From NCBI GenBank assembly GCA_004172935.1, contig SDZD01000028.1:20255-84254 (forward strand): a stretch of DNA of 64,000 nucleotides, read 5' to 3'. Positions within the stretch are counted from its first letter, which is position 1; every line of letters starts with the position of its first letter. Under the pieces are notes generated by a model. It saw nothing but the letters and a program-made list of their open reading frames with translations. It did no database searches and had not been told where the DNA came from. Made by a program: the position numbers and the translations under genes. The DNA is from a bacterium (GTDB lineage: Bacteria > Armatimonadota > Abditibacteriia > Abditibacteriales > Abditibacteriaceae). Shown in pieces: positions 54,331 through 61,398 of the stretch.

Positions 54331-54448
54331 GAACGGCGTCGTCTAATTGGTTAAGACACTTCCCTTAGTGCCACTCGCCTTTTTGGGCCGATTTCGAAGG
54401 GTTCTCGTACAAACACGAAAGTTACGGGTTCGAATCCCGTCGCCGTTC
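54331..54448 (+). ncRNA. tRNA-like Y RNA unit 3
   Basis: Eight-bp acceptor-like stem GAACGGCG (54331-54338) / CGCCGTTC (54441-54448), D-arm GTCT-AATTGGTTA-AGAC, T-arm ACGGG-TTCGAAT-CCCGT. In place of the anticodon arm: CCCTT/AAGGG closing helix (54362-54366 / 54397-54401) around a diverged module with TCGCCTTTTTGGGCCG, then a hairpin with ACAAAC loop whose stem ACGAAAG completes CTT|TCGT. An anticodon loop of 7 is not formed. Followed by eight T residues. CCA is not encoded. Confidence 0.65.
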
Positions 54449-54477
54449 ACCCTTTTTTTTCAGAATTTGAAACCAAC

Positions 54478-54603
54478 GAACGGTGTAGCTCAGTCCGATT
54501 AGAGCATCGGAAGATTCCTTTTCGCCTTTTGCCCTGCTTGGGCCGTAGACAAGGATTATCGCATTTAATCCGAGGGGCGCAGGTTTAAATCCTGCCACCG
54601 TTC
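54478..54603 (+). ncRNA. tRNA-like Y RNA unit 4
   Basis: Eight-bp stem GAACGGTG / CACCGTTC, D-arm GCTC...GAGC, anticodon-like stem TCGGA (54507-54511) / TCCGA (54569-54573), T-arm GCAGG-TTTAAAT-CCTGC. The 5' strand is interrupted by the module: TCCTT/AAGGA helix, TTTTCGCCTTTT, GCCC-TGCTT-GGGC, CGTAGAC, TTATC. The D-loop has G18-A19 and the T-loop T56, a swap of the usual G19-C56 contact. The remaining loop GCATTTAA has eight bases and no U33 in the right place, so decoding is doubtful. Confidence 0.72.
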
Positions 54604-54627
54604 ATCTTTCGAAAATTATGAAACATC

Positions 54628-54778
54628 AATTGGCTCGCTCAGCCTCGTAGAGCACTCTCTGGCTCCACTCCTCGGAGTGGCGATCTAATTCCTTGTCGCT
54701 TTTTGCCCAATATGGGCCGTAGATAAAGGGTTATCCAACAACGAAAGAACCGAGCGTGGCAAGATTTAGCCCTCGCCA
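54628..54778 (+). ncRNA. tRNA-like Y RNA unit 5 (diverged body)
   Basis: The D-arm is clear (GCTC-AGCCTCGTA-GAGC, 54637-54653). An extra 7-bp hairpin CCACTCC/GGAGTGG (54665-54680) precedes a canonical module: CCTTGTCGC, GCCC-AATAT-GGGC, CGTAGATAAAGG, TTATC (54689-54735). The 3' part (GTGGCAAGATTTAGCCC...GCCAC) does not form a standard T-arm or a full acceptor stem. The boundaries are uncertain. Confidence 0.5.
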
Positions 54779-54808
54779 CACTCACACGACCATCTCCCCC
54801 TCTTTTTT

Positions 54809-54936
54809 GAGCGGCGTAGCTCAGTCTGGTTAGAGCGACGTATTTCTTTTTCGTCTTTTGTTCGATTCGTCGAGCCGTAGAACAAGATTATCGCTTTGGG
54901 TGCCGTAGGTCGCGGGTTCGAATCCCGCCGCCGCTC
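54809..54936 (+). ncRNA. tRNA-Pro(TGG)-like Y RNA unit 6, or tRNA-Pro with 52-nt insert
   Basis: The best-preserved tRNA body: stem GAGCGGCG/CGCCGCTC, D-arm GCTC-AGTCTGGTTA-GAGC, T-arm GCGGG-TTCGAAT-CCCGC, variable loop AGGTC. The anticodon stem reads ACG | insert | GC-TTTGGGT-GCCGT, so removing 54841-54892 gives ACGGC/GCCGT with loop TTTGGGT, the normal tRNA-Pro(UGG) loop. The insert has TCTT/AAGA closing helix, TTCGA/TCGAG hairpin in place of GCCC/GGGC (compensatory changes), CGTAGAAC and TTATC. Confidence 0.75.
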
Positions 54937-54944
54937 CTTTTCTA

Positions 54945-55056
54945 GTATCAACGTTCGCAGGACTCTTCTTGCGCTGCCCGGTAAGGCCGACATTCCCTTG
55001 GCGAAAACGAATTGCTGCGTTTTCGCCGAAGGTCGAGAGTTAGCCCACATCTGATA
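54945..55056 (+). ncRNA. Y RNA-like unit 7 with possible pseudoknot
   Basis: A perfect 10-bp hairpin GGCGAAAACG/CGTTTTCGCC (55000-55009 / 55018-55027) runs into GAAGG, giving the GCCGAAGG motif, closed by CCTT (54996-54999) / AAGG. Flanks pair twice: GTATCA (54945-54950) with TGATAC (55052-55057 region) and GCAGGACTCT (54957-54966) with AGAGTCCTGC downstream. No standard D- or T-arm is evident, though GTTAGCCC resembles unit 5's 3' part. Confidence 0.5.
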
Positions 55057-55168
55057 CAGCTCAAATAGAGTCCTGCCTCGCCTTAATTCACTTTGTGAAT
55101 TGAGGCCTATTCCCTGGCTTTATAAAGCCAATCTAGCGCAAATAAAACGCGATTTAATATCGCATAAT

Positions 55169-55306
55169 GACGGTCTGGCGAAATGGCAGACGCACCGGAA
55201 TTTTCCTTTTTCACCACTTGCCCAGTTTGGGCCGCAGACAAAGGTTATCTCTTACAGCAGCCGGTTTCTCATACGAGAAGTGAAGGTTCGATTCCTTCGA
55301 CCGTCC
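55169..55306 (+). ncRNA. tRNA-like Y RNA unit 8, class II (Leu-like) body
   Basis: Acceptor GACGGTC/GACCGTC, D-arm GCG-AAATGGCAGA-CGC, anticodon-like stem CCGG/CCGG, a long variable arm TTCTC-ATAC-GAGAA as in leucine tRNAs, T-arm GAAGG-TTCGATT-CCTTC. The module is CCTTT/AAAGG, TTCACCACTT, GCCCA-GTT-TGGGC, CGCAGAC, TTATC (55199-55249). After it, the loop TTACAGCA has eight bases, so it would not decode normally. This unit is 92 bases before the Ro60 gene. Confidence 0.72.
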
Positions 55307-55397
55307 CTTCGGATTAAATAGTCCGAACTCCGGGCCGCTACTCTCTTGAAGCATACGAGAGCAGCTAATTTGTCCGGCAGGATGTGAATACCACACA

Positions 55398-57017
55398 ATG
55401 ACCAACACCCTGACGCAAATTGCGTCGCGCCTCAAGCAAGGCGTTACCCCACAAGCGTTGCCGATTCCCGGCACAAACCAGATCGAAAATAGCGCAGGCG
55501 GATACTCGTTTCCCGTCAACGATTGGACGCGATTACATCGCTTCCTGATTCTGGGAACAGAAGGCGGCTCGTACTACGCAACCGAGCAAAAGCTGTCCGC
55601 CGATAACGCCAACGGCGTTATGAACTGCATTCAGAACGACGGCCCGCGCGTAGTGCGCGAAATCGTCGCCATCTCCAAAGCAGGGCGCGCTCCCAAAAAC
55701 GATCAGGCTTTGTTCGCTCTCGCCCTGTGCGCATCACTCGGCGATAACGAAACGCGCAAGCTCGCTCTCGATGCTCTGCCCGAAGTCGCTCGCACCGGAA
55801 CCCACCTGTTCCACTTCGCGGCGTTTTGCGAAGGCGCACGCGGATGGGGACGTGGCTTAAGGCGCGCGGTTGGTCGTTGGTACGAAACGATGGACGCCGA
55901 TAAGTTGGCGTACCAGGCGCTCAAGTACCAGGCGCGCGATGGCTGGAGCCACCGCGACCTGTTGCGTCTGGCTCACCCCAAGCCTCAGTCCGAAGCACAC
56001 GGCATCCTCTACCACTGGATGACGCAGGGTTGGCCAAGTGTCGGCGACCAGCCCCACGATGTTGAGTCGTTGCGCCAAATCTGGGCGTTCGAACGTGCTA
56101 AGCGTGCCGAAAATGAATCCGAAATCGTTTCGCTCATCCGCGAGTACAAACTGCCCCGCGAAGGCATCCCCACGCAGTTTCTCACCTCGCCAAAGGTGTG
56201 GGAGGCATTGCTGGAAGATATGCCCATCGCGGCGATGGTGCGTAACCTCGCGACCATGACGAAAATCGGCTTGCTGACGCGCACTTCCGATTCGACTAAG
56301 CGGGTCGTTTCGATGCTGAGCGACGGTAATCGCATTCGTCGTGCCCGTTTGCACCCCATCGCGATTTTGTCGGCCCTCACCACCTACTCCAGCGGAAAAG
56401 GTGTCCGGGGCAACGCGACATGGAATCCTGTCCCCAGCGTCATCGACGCTCTGGATAGCGCGTTCTACACCGCGTTCGGCTCAATCGAGCCAACCGGAAA
56501 GCGCTGGAATCTGGCGCTCGACGTATCAGGTTCGATGGGCGCGTACCAAATCGCGGGCGTTGCGGGCCTGACACCTCGCGTTGCTTCGGCGGCAATGGCA
56601 ATGGTCACCAATGCGGTTGAAGACGACGTGCAAATGCTGGCGTTTTCACACGAGTTGCGCACGCTCAACTTGAGCCGCAAACAGCGACTCGACGACGTAC
56701 TCAAAGCCGTAGACAACATCCCTATGGGCGCGACCGATTGCGCGTTGCCCATGTTGTGGGCCGCAAAGACAAAGGCGCAAGTCGATGTCTTCGTGATCTA
56801 CACCGACAACGAGACGTGGTATGGACAAGTCCACCCCGTCGAGGCACTGCGCCGCTACCGCGAGGAATCGGGCCTAGCAGCCAAATTAATTGTCGTCGGC
56901 ATGGTGGCGAACAAGTTCTCCATCGCCGACCCCAATGACGCCGGAATGCTGGATGTCGTTGGCTTCGATACCGCCGCTCCTCAACTGATGAGCGACTTCT
57001 CCCTCAACAATATGTAA
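55398..57017 (+). CDS. rsr: Ro60/TROVE-domain RNA-binding protein (Rsr)
   Basis: 539 residues. The N-terminal TROVE domain of HEAT-like repeats runs from about residue 20 to 345 (FLILGTEGGSYYATEQKLS, DQALFALALCASLGD, HPIAILSALTTY). The C-terminal von Willebrand A domain has a MIDAS motif DVSGSMG (D375, S377, S379), with Thr near 445 and YTDNETW near 470. Bacterial Ro (Rsr) binds Y RNAs and, with PNPase or RNase partners, takes part in rRNA maturation and RNA decay under stress. The cluster of Y RNA-like units directly upstream supplies plausible partners. No rtcB or rtcA nearby. Confidence 0.94.
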   Translation: MTNTLTQIASRLKQGVTPQALPIPGTNQIENSAGGYSFPVNDWTRLHRFLILGTEGGSYYATEQKLSADNANGVMNCIQNDGPRVVREIVAISKAGRAPKNDQALFALALCASLGDNETRKLALDALPEVARTGTHLFHFAAFCEGARGWGRGLRRAVGRWYETMDADKLAYQALKYQARDGWSHRDLLRLAHPKPQSEAHGILYHWMTQGWPSVGDQPHDVESLRQIWAFERAKRAENESEIVSLIREYKLPREGIPTQFLTSPKVWEALLEDMPIAAMVRNLATMTKIGLLTRTSDSTKRVVSMLSDGNRIRRARLHPIAILSALTTYSSGKGVRGNATWNPVPSVIDALDSAFYTAFGSIEPTGKRWNLALDVSGSMGAYQIAGVAGLTPRVASAAMAMVTNAVEDDVQMLAFSHELRTLNLSRKQRLDDVLKAVDNIPMGATDCALPMLWAAKTKAQVDVFVIYTDNETWYGQVHPVEALRRYREESGLAAKLIVVGMVANKFSIADPNDAGMLDVVGFDTAAPQLMSDFSLNNM

Positions 57018-57021
57018 CGCG

Positions 57022-57069
57022 AAACGCCGTGCTTTCCCCTCCCCCTTAATTATGGAAAGTACGGCGTTT
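57022..57069 (+). terminator. Hairpin after the Ro60 gene
   Basis: AAACGCCGT-G-CTTTCC pairs with GGAAAG-T-ACGGCGTTT around a 16-nt loop, followed by TGCGTTTG. Confidence 0.7.
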
Positions 57070-57097
57070 GCGTTTGTGCATACATATAGAATCAACG

Positions 57098-57132
57098 AAA
57101 AAGCACCAACAACTTGCATTGTGGTGCTTTTT
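57098..57132 (-). terminator. Terminator after the DUF1854 gene
   Basis: AAAAAGCACCA and TGGTGCTTTTT arms; usable on both strands, and placed just after the DUF1854 stop. Confidence 0.85.
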
Positions 57133-57148
57133 AGCGCTCTAGTCCCTA

Positions 57149-57625
57149 TTACCGTCCAGCGAAGCGCTTCTGCGATTCTTCGTCTAATGCCGTCACATCG
57201 CGGATTTCAAAGCGGTTGTCCTCGTTGTCGCGGATTAAAAAGCGCACAGGCGAAAGCTCGGTGATGGCTTCGTGCAGAGCCTTCGAGGCGATCTGAACCC
57301 GTCCTCGGTCGGTATCGACATCCCACTGCGACGAGCCGAACTTCTCGAAAATCGAGTAAATCTTCGTGATTTGTGGCAGGAAGTAGCGGTTGTCCAGCGA
57401 GTCCTTCAGCAAGCGCGTATTCTGCTCCGAAAGGTCACGCATACTTTCCAGCATCCCCAACTCCTGATTCTTTCCATCACGAATCACAAAATATTGGTTG
57501 TCACGCGACAACGGAAAAGCCCGCAACACCTGCACGTTCATTCCACAGCGATCTGGCAACAACGCGCGCAGCGTTCCATCAGGCGCCAGTTCAAGTTTCA
57601 AAGATTCGGGTGGCAAAAAACTCAT
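57149..57625 (-). CDS. DUF1854-family protein
   Basis: 158 residues. LELAPDGTLRALLPDRCGMN, RAFPLSRDNQYFVIRDG, NRYFLPQITKIYSI, WDVDTDRGRVQI and LIRDNEDNRFEIRDVTALD fit DUF1854. In several bacteria members lie next to an ABC exporter; here a candidate partner is encoded far away at 45223-47526. Function is not established. Follows lon on the same strand after a terminator. Confidence 0.72.
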   Translation of the reverse strand: MSFLPPESLKLELAPDGTLRALLPDRCGMNVQVLRAFPLSRDNQYFVIRDGKNQELGMLESMRDLSEQNTRLLKDSLDNRYFLPQITKIYSIFEKFGSSQWDVDTDRGRVQIASKALHEAITELSPVRFLIRDNEDNRFEIRDVTALDEESQKRFAGR

Positions 57626-57630
57626 GGCAA

Positions 57631-57674
57631 AAAAAGAGCGTTCGGATTCGATATTCCATCGAACCCGAACGCTC
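57631..57674 (-). terminator. Terminator of lon
   Basis: AAGAGCGTTCGG pairs with CCGAACGCTCTT, followed by TTTTTTT on the minus strand. Confidence 0.88.
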
Positions 57675-57681
57675 TTGACGC

Positions 57682-60375
57682 TTATGAAGGCTTCTTGGTC
57701 GTGCGCTTTTTCTTCGGCTTGTTCTTTCCGTCGGTCACGTTAAGTTCGCCAGTCTCGATGTGTTCGACTTCGAGTTGCTCTACTTCCAATTTCGGAATCT
57801 CAAAAACGTCCTCATCGCGATCATAATCGCCATCCGACTTTGGCTCCGGTTCCGCCTCGCTCTTTTTCAACAACTCTTTGTCAGCGTCGCTCAAGTCCGA
57901 TTTCTCGATGTCCGCAATCAGCGCGTCTGGCGCTTCAATCGGGTAAAGCGCTATATTCAGCGCCTCATTCAAGCGCGACACCAGATGGAACTTCAGCGCA
58001 TCGCGAACTTCTGCCGGAAGCTCACTCAAGTCGCGCTCGTTCTCGGCGGGCAACATGATTTCCGTCGCCCCAACACGGTGCGCCGCCAAAATTTTCTCCT
58101 TCACGCCGCCCACTGGCATCACATGGCCGCGCAGCGAGATTTCGCCCGTCATAGCGATCTCTTTGCGCACCGGACGCCCCGACATCGCCGAAACCAGCGC
58201 TGTCGCAATCGCGACGCCCGCGCTTGGGCCATCCTTGGGCACAGCTCCACTGGGCACGTGAATGTGTGCATCATGCCGCGCAGCAAAATCGGCTTCGATG
58301 CCCAGTTCCAGAGCGTGCGCGCGCGCGTAAGTCATCGCCGCATCGCCCGACTCCTTCATCACTTGCCCCAAATTGCCCGTCATTTTCGAGTTGCCCATGC
58401 CCGCAGTCAGCAGCACCTCGATAGGCAGAACTTCGCCGCCCACTTCGGTCCATGCCAACCCTTGAGCAGTACCTATCTCGTCGCGCTCAATCGCCAAATC
58501 GCGCGAATAGCGGCGCGACCCCAGAAATTCGTTCAGGTTGTCAGCCGAAATATCAATACGCTCGAAGTTCGGCTTCTCTTCGCCATTCTTGCGCGCCCTC
58601 GATTGCTCTTGCGCCACACGACGCGCCACTTTGCGGCAAACCGTGCCAATCTCGCGCTCCAAGTTACGAACGCCCGCTTCGCGTGTATAGCCACGCACCA
58701 GTTCCGACAATCCCTCTTCGCTAAACGCGATATGCTCGTCGGTGATGCCGTTCTCGCGAATCTGTTTAGGAATCAAAAAGCCGTTCGCAATCGCCAGCTT
58801 CTCCCGCTCCGTGTAACCCGGAAACGTCAGAACTTCCATACGGTCACGCAGCGCGGGCTGAATCGGGTCGAGCAAGTTGCCCGTCGCGATGAACATCACT
58901 TCGCTCAAGTCGAACGGCACTTCCAGATAGTGGTCGGCGAACGCCTTGTTCTGTTCGGGGTCAAGCGCTTCCAAAAGCGCCGATGATGGGTCGCCGCGAT
59001 AGTCGTGCCCCAACTTGTCGATTTCATCCAGCAAGAACACCGGGTTCTTGGTCTTAACCCGACGCAGCGCCGCGATGATGCGCCCCGGCATCGAGCCGAT
59101 GTATGTGCGGCGATGTCCGCGCACTTCGGCCTCGTCGTGAACGCCGCCCACCGAAACGCGAATGAACTCGCGTCCCAGCGCCGTCGCGATAGATTTGCCG
59201 ATGGAGGTTTTACCCACGCCCGGCGGCCCCATGAAACACAAAATCGGCCCGCGCGACTCAGGGTTCAACTGCCGAACCGCCAGAAATTCCAGAATACGCT
59301 CTTTAATCTTCGACAGCGCATAGTGGTCGGCGTCCAGCACCTCTTGAGCGTGGTCGAGGTCATTCGAATCCTCGGTGCGCTTTTCCCATGGCAAATCGCA
59401 CATCAACTCGACGTAGCTACGAATCGAACTAACTTCGGGTGCAACCGGAGGCATCCGTTCCAGACGGTCGAGTTCATACAGCGCCTTTTCTTTCGCCTCG
59501 GCGGGCATACTCGCCTCTTCGACGCGGGCGCGCAGTCCCTCAGCATCGCGAAACGTCGGGTCGGTCTCGCCCAATTTCTGCTGAATGGTGCGAAGCCGTT
59601 CGCGCAAGAAATACTCGCGCTGATTGTCGCCGATTCCCTCCTTGACCTGCGCTTCGATTTCGCGGTCAAGCTCCATGATATGCAACTCGCGCGACAACAG
59701 TCCCAGAACCGCGCGCGCGCGCTCTATAGGGTTGGCCTCTTCTAACACGGCTTGGCGTTCCTCGACCGATAGTTCCAGGAACGAGGCGACGAGGTCGGCC
59801 AGTGCCCCAACCGTTTCCTGTTCGCCTGCCCCCGCCATCGCTTCGGGCGGGATTTTCTTCGACAGATTGACGGCGTTCTCGAACTCGTCACGCAGATGGC
59901 GAAGCAATGCCTCGGTTTCGGGCGCATCGGGAACCTCGCTTTCTTCGAAGGGAATCACCTGAGCGAGCAGATGCGATTCATTCTGCGAATAGCCAAGCGC
60001 CCGTGCTCGTCCGCGCCCCTCGACTACAACGCGCAAATTGCCATCGGGCAATTTGAGCGACTGCATGATCTCACCCACCACACCGACTTCATACAAATCT
60101 TCGGAGGTAGGCTCTTCAGTTTCCTCATCGCGCTGAGCGACCAGAAAAACCAACTTGCCCTCGCCCTCAGAGGCGGTGACAGCTTCGATGGTAGCAGCCC
60201 GTCCAATAAACAGCGGCAACACCATCGCCGGGAAAGCGACCATGCCACGCAATGGCACAACAGGCGCAAGCAATTGGGCGTCGTTTTCAGCCTTGCGGCG
60301 GCGACGCTTGGGTTTATTTTCGGAAGGGGAGGCGGGGGCGCGGCGACCAGAGCGCGCAGACGAAGAAGCGGGCAT
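57682..60375 (-). CDS. lon: ATP-dependent protease Lon
   Basis: 897 residues. A basic N-terminal tail, the LAN domain (LLAPVVPLRGMVAFPAMVLP), AAA+ module with Walker A GPPGVGKTS (about 381) and Walker B VFLLDEIDKLG, and the LonA protease domain with the catalytic Ser in KDGPSAG (about 714) and Lys in GGVKEK (about 757). Degrades misfolded proteins. The C-terminus has an extra ~75 residues, first acidic (EPEPKSDGDYDRDED) and then Lys-rich, not present in standard Lon. Confidence 0.96.
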   Translation of the reverse strand: MPASSSARSGRRAPASPSENKPKRRRRKAENDAQLLAPVVPLRGMVAFPAMVLPLFIGRAATIEAVTASEGEGKLVFLVAQRDEETEEPTSEDLYEVGVVGEIMQSLKLPDGNLRVVVEGRGRARALGYSQNESHLLAQVIPFEESEVPDAPETEALLRHLRDEFENAVNLSKKIPPEAMAGAGEQETVGALADLVASFLELSVEERQAVLEEANPIERARAVLGLLSRELHIMELDREIEAQVKEGIGDNQREYFLRERLRTIQQKLGETDPTFRDAEGLRARVEEASMPAEAKEKALYELDRLERMPPVAPEVSSIRSYVELMCDLPWEKRTEDSNDLDHAQEVLDADHYALSKIKERILEFLAVRQLNPESRGPILCFMGPPGVGKTSIGKSIATALGREFIRVSVGGVHDEAEVRGHRRTYIGSMPGRIIAALRRVKTKNPVFLLDEIDKLGHDYRGDPSSALLEALDPEQNKAFADHYLEVPFDLSEVMFIATGNLLDPIQPALRDRMEVLTFPGYTEREKLAIANGFLIPKQIRENGITDEHIAFSEEGLSELVRGYTREAGVRNLEREIGTVCRKVARRVAQEQSRARKNGEEKPNFERIDISADNLNEFLGSRRYSRDLAIERDEIGTAQGLAWTEVGGEVLPIEVLLTAGMGNSKMTGNLGQVMKESGDAAMTYARAHALELGIEADFAARHDAHIHVPSGAVPKDGPSAGVAIATALVSAMSGRPVRKEIAMTGEISLRGHVMPVGGVKEKILAAHRVGATEIMLPAENERDLSELPAEVRDALKFHLVSRLNEALNIALYPIEAPDALIADIEKSDLSDADKELLKKSEAEPEPKSDGDYDRDEDVFEIPKLEVEQLEVEHIETGELNVTDGKNKPKKKRTTKKPS

Positions 60376-60585
60376 AAAAAGGAACTAATGAAATTTTGAC
60401 AGAAGGCGCAGGGGGCGCGTCGAATTGGGTGAGTTTATGCGTTCTGATAGGAAGATGGCCTACAAAAACGCCCCAATCCCCTATTATAGAGTGAGGAAGA
60501 CGCCTCACTCTCTGGTGAACTTGCTCACTCCTCAAAAGGGGCACGCTTTTGCATTTCTGATGCGTCCACTATCCTTCTCACCGCA

Positions 60586-61398
60586 ATGACGCTCAAATCC
60601 TTGTCTATCTATCCCATCAAATCGTGCGGGGCCATCGACCTTCTCGAAAGCGAAGTTGAAGCGCGCGGCCTAAAATTCGACCGCCGCTGGATGATTGTGG
60701 ATGAGAGCGGGCGCTTTATAACCCAACGCGAAAACCCCTCCCTCGCCACCATTCGCCCTAAAATCACTCGCAACGAACTAATCCTGAGTTGTGGCAACGC
60801 CCAAATCGACATTCCCTTGCACCATGAAGGCGGCAAATTCATGTCCGTTCAGGTTTGGCGCGACCAGGTCAAAGCCATGCGTGTCGGCGATCTGGCCGAC
60901 GACTGGTTGCGCGATGTACTAGGTATTGATGCTCATCTCGTCTGGATGCCCGACGAATCGCTGCGTTTGGTCGATACCGATTACGCCCACCAAAACGAAA
61001 TCACCTCCTTTGCCGATGGCTTCCCCTTTTTAGTGCTGTCGCAAGCCTCAGTCGATGACCTCAACGACCGTATCTTGCCTACAGGCAGAGAACCAGTCGA
61101 GGCCAATCGCTTCCGCTCCAACTTTCTAATCGAGGGAGCCACAGCTTACGACGAAGACTCGTGGGCGCACTTTCGCATCGGCGACTGCGAATTTGAAATC
61201 GTCAAACCCTGCTCGCGTTGCCCCATGCCCACAATCGACCAAACCACTGGCGAACGGAAGGGGCCAGAGCCACTCCGCACATTAGCAACCTATCGCAAGC
61301 ATGATGGCAAGGTCTATCTCGCCCAAAATGCCCTGCCCCGCAAAATGGGCAAAGTGCGCGTCGGCGACAAAATCGAAGTCCTCTCCCGCCAATCCTAA
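60586..61398 (+). CDS. MOSC-domain protein (YcbX-like)
   Basis: 270 residues. N-terminal MOSC beta-barrel (SIYPIKSCGAIDL, GLKFDRRWMIVDE, FITQRENPSLATI) and a MOSC domain with the conserved cofactor-binding Cys in VKPCSRCPMP. Such proteins use molybdenum cofactor to reduce N-hydroxylated compounds. The ferredoxin domain of E. coli YcbX is absent. Stop overlaps the convergent gene by 4 bases. Confidence 0.9.
   Translation: MTLKSLSIYPIKSCGAIDLLESEVEARGLKFDRRWMIVDESGRFITQRENPSLATIRPKITRNELILSCGNAQIDIPLHHEGGKFMSVQVWRDQVKAMRVGDLADDWLRDVLGIDAHLVWMPDESLRLVDTDYAHQNEITSFADGFPFLVLSQASVDDLNDRILPTGREPVEANRFRSNFLIEGATAYDEDSWAHFRIGDCEFEIVKPCSRCPMPTIDQTTGERKGPEPLRTLATYRKHDGKVYLAQNALPRKMGKVRVGDKIEVLSRQS

Noticed and set aside
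54766..55050. 94-residue minus-strand ORF in the RNA cluster
   Set aside because: It lies across two structured RNA units, has low-complexity charged sequence, and no start signal.
53985..55397. Group I or group II introns in the tRNA-like units
   Set aside because: The inserts are only about 35-70 nt and lack P7/GAC-type or domain V sequences; no intron-encoded protein is present.
53985..55397. tmRNA or a CRISPR array
   Set aside because: No tag-coding ORF with an Ala-Ala-stop end, and the repeats differ in sequence and spacing with no spacers of constant length.
57760..58986. Long plus-strand frame opposite lon (408 codons)
   Set aside because: Arg/His/Gln-rich shadow of the lon coding strand; lon is unmistakable on the minus strand.
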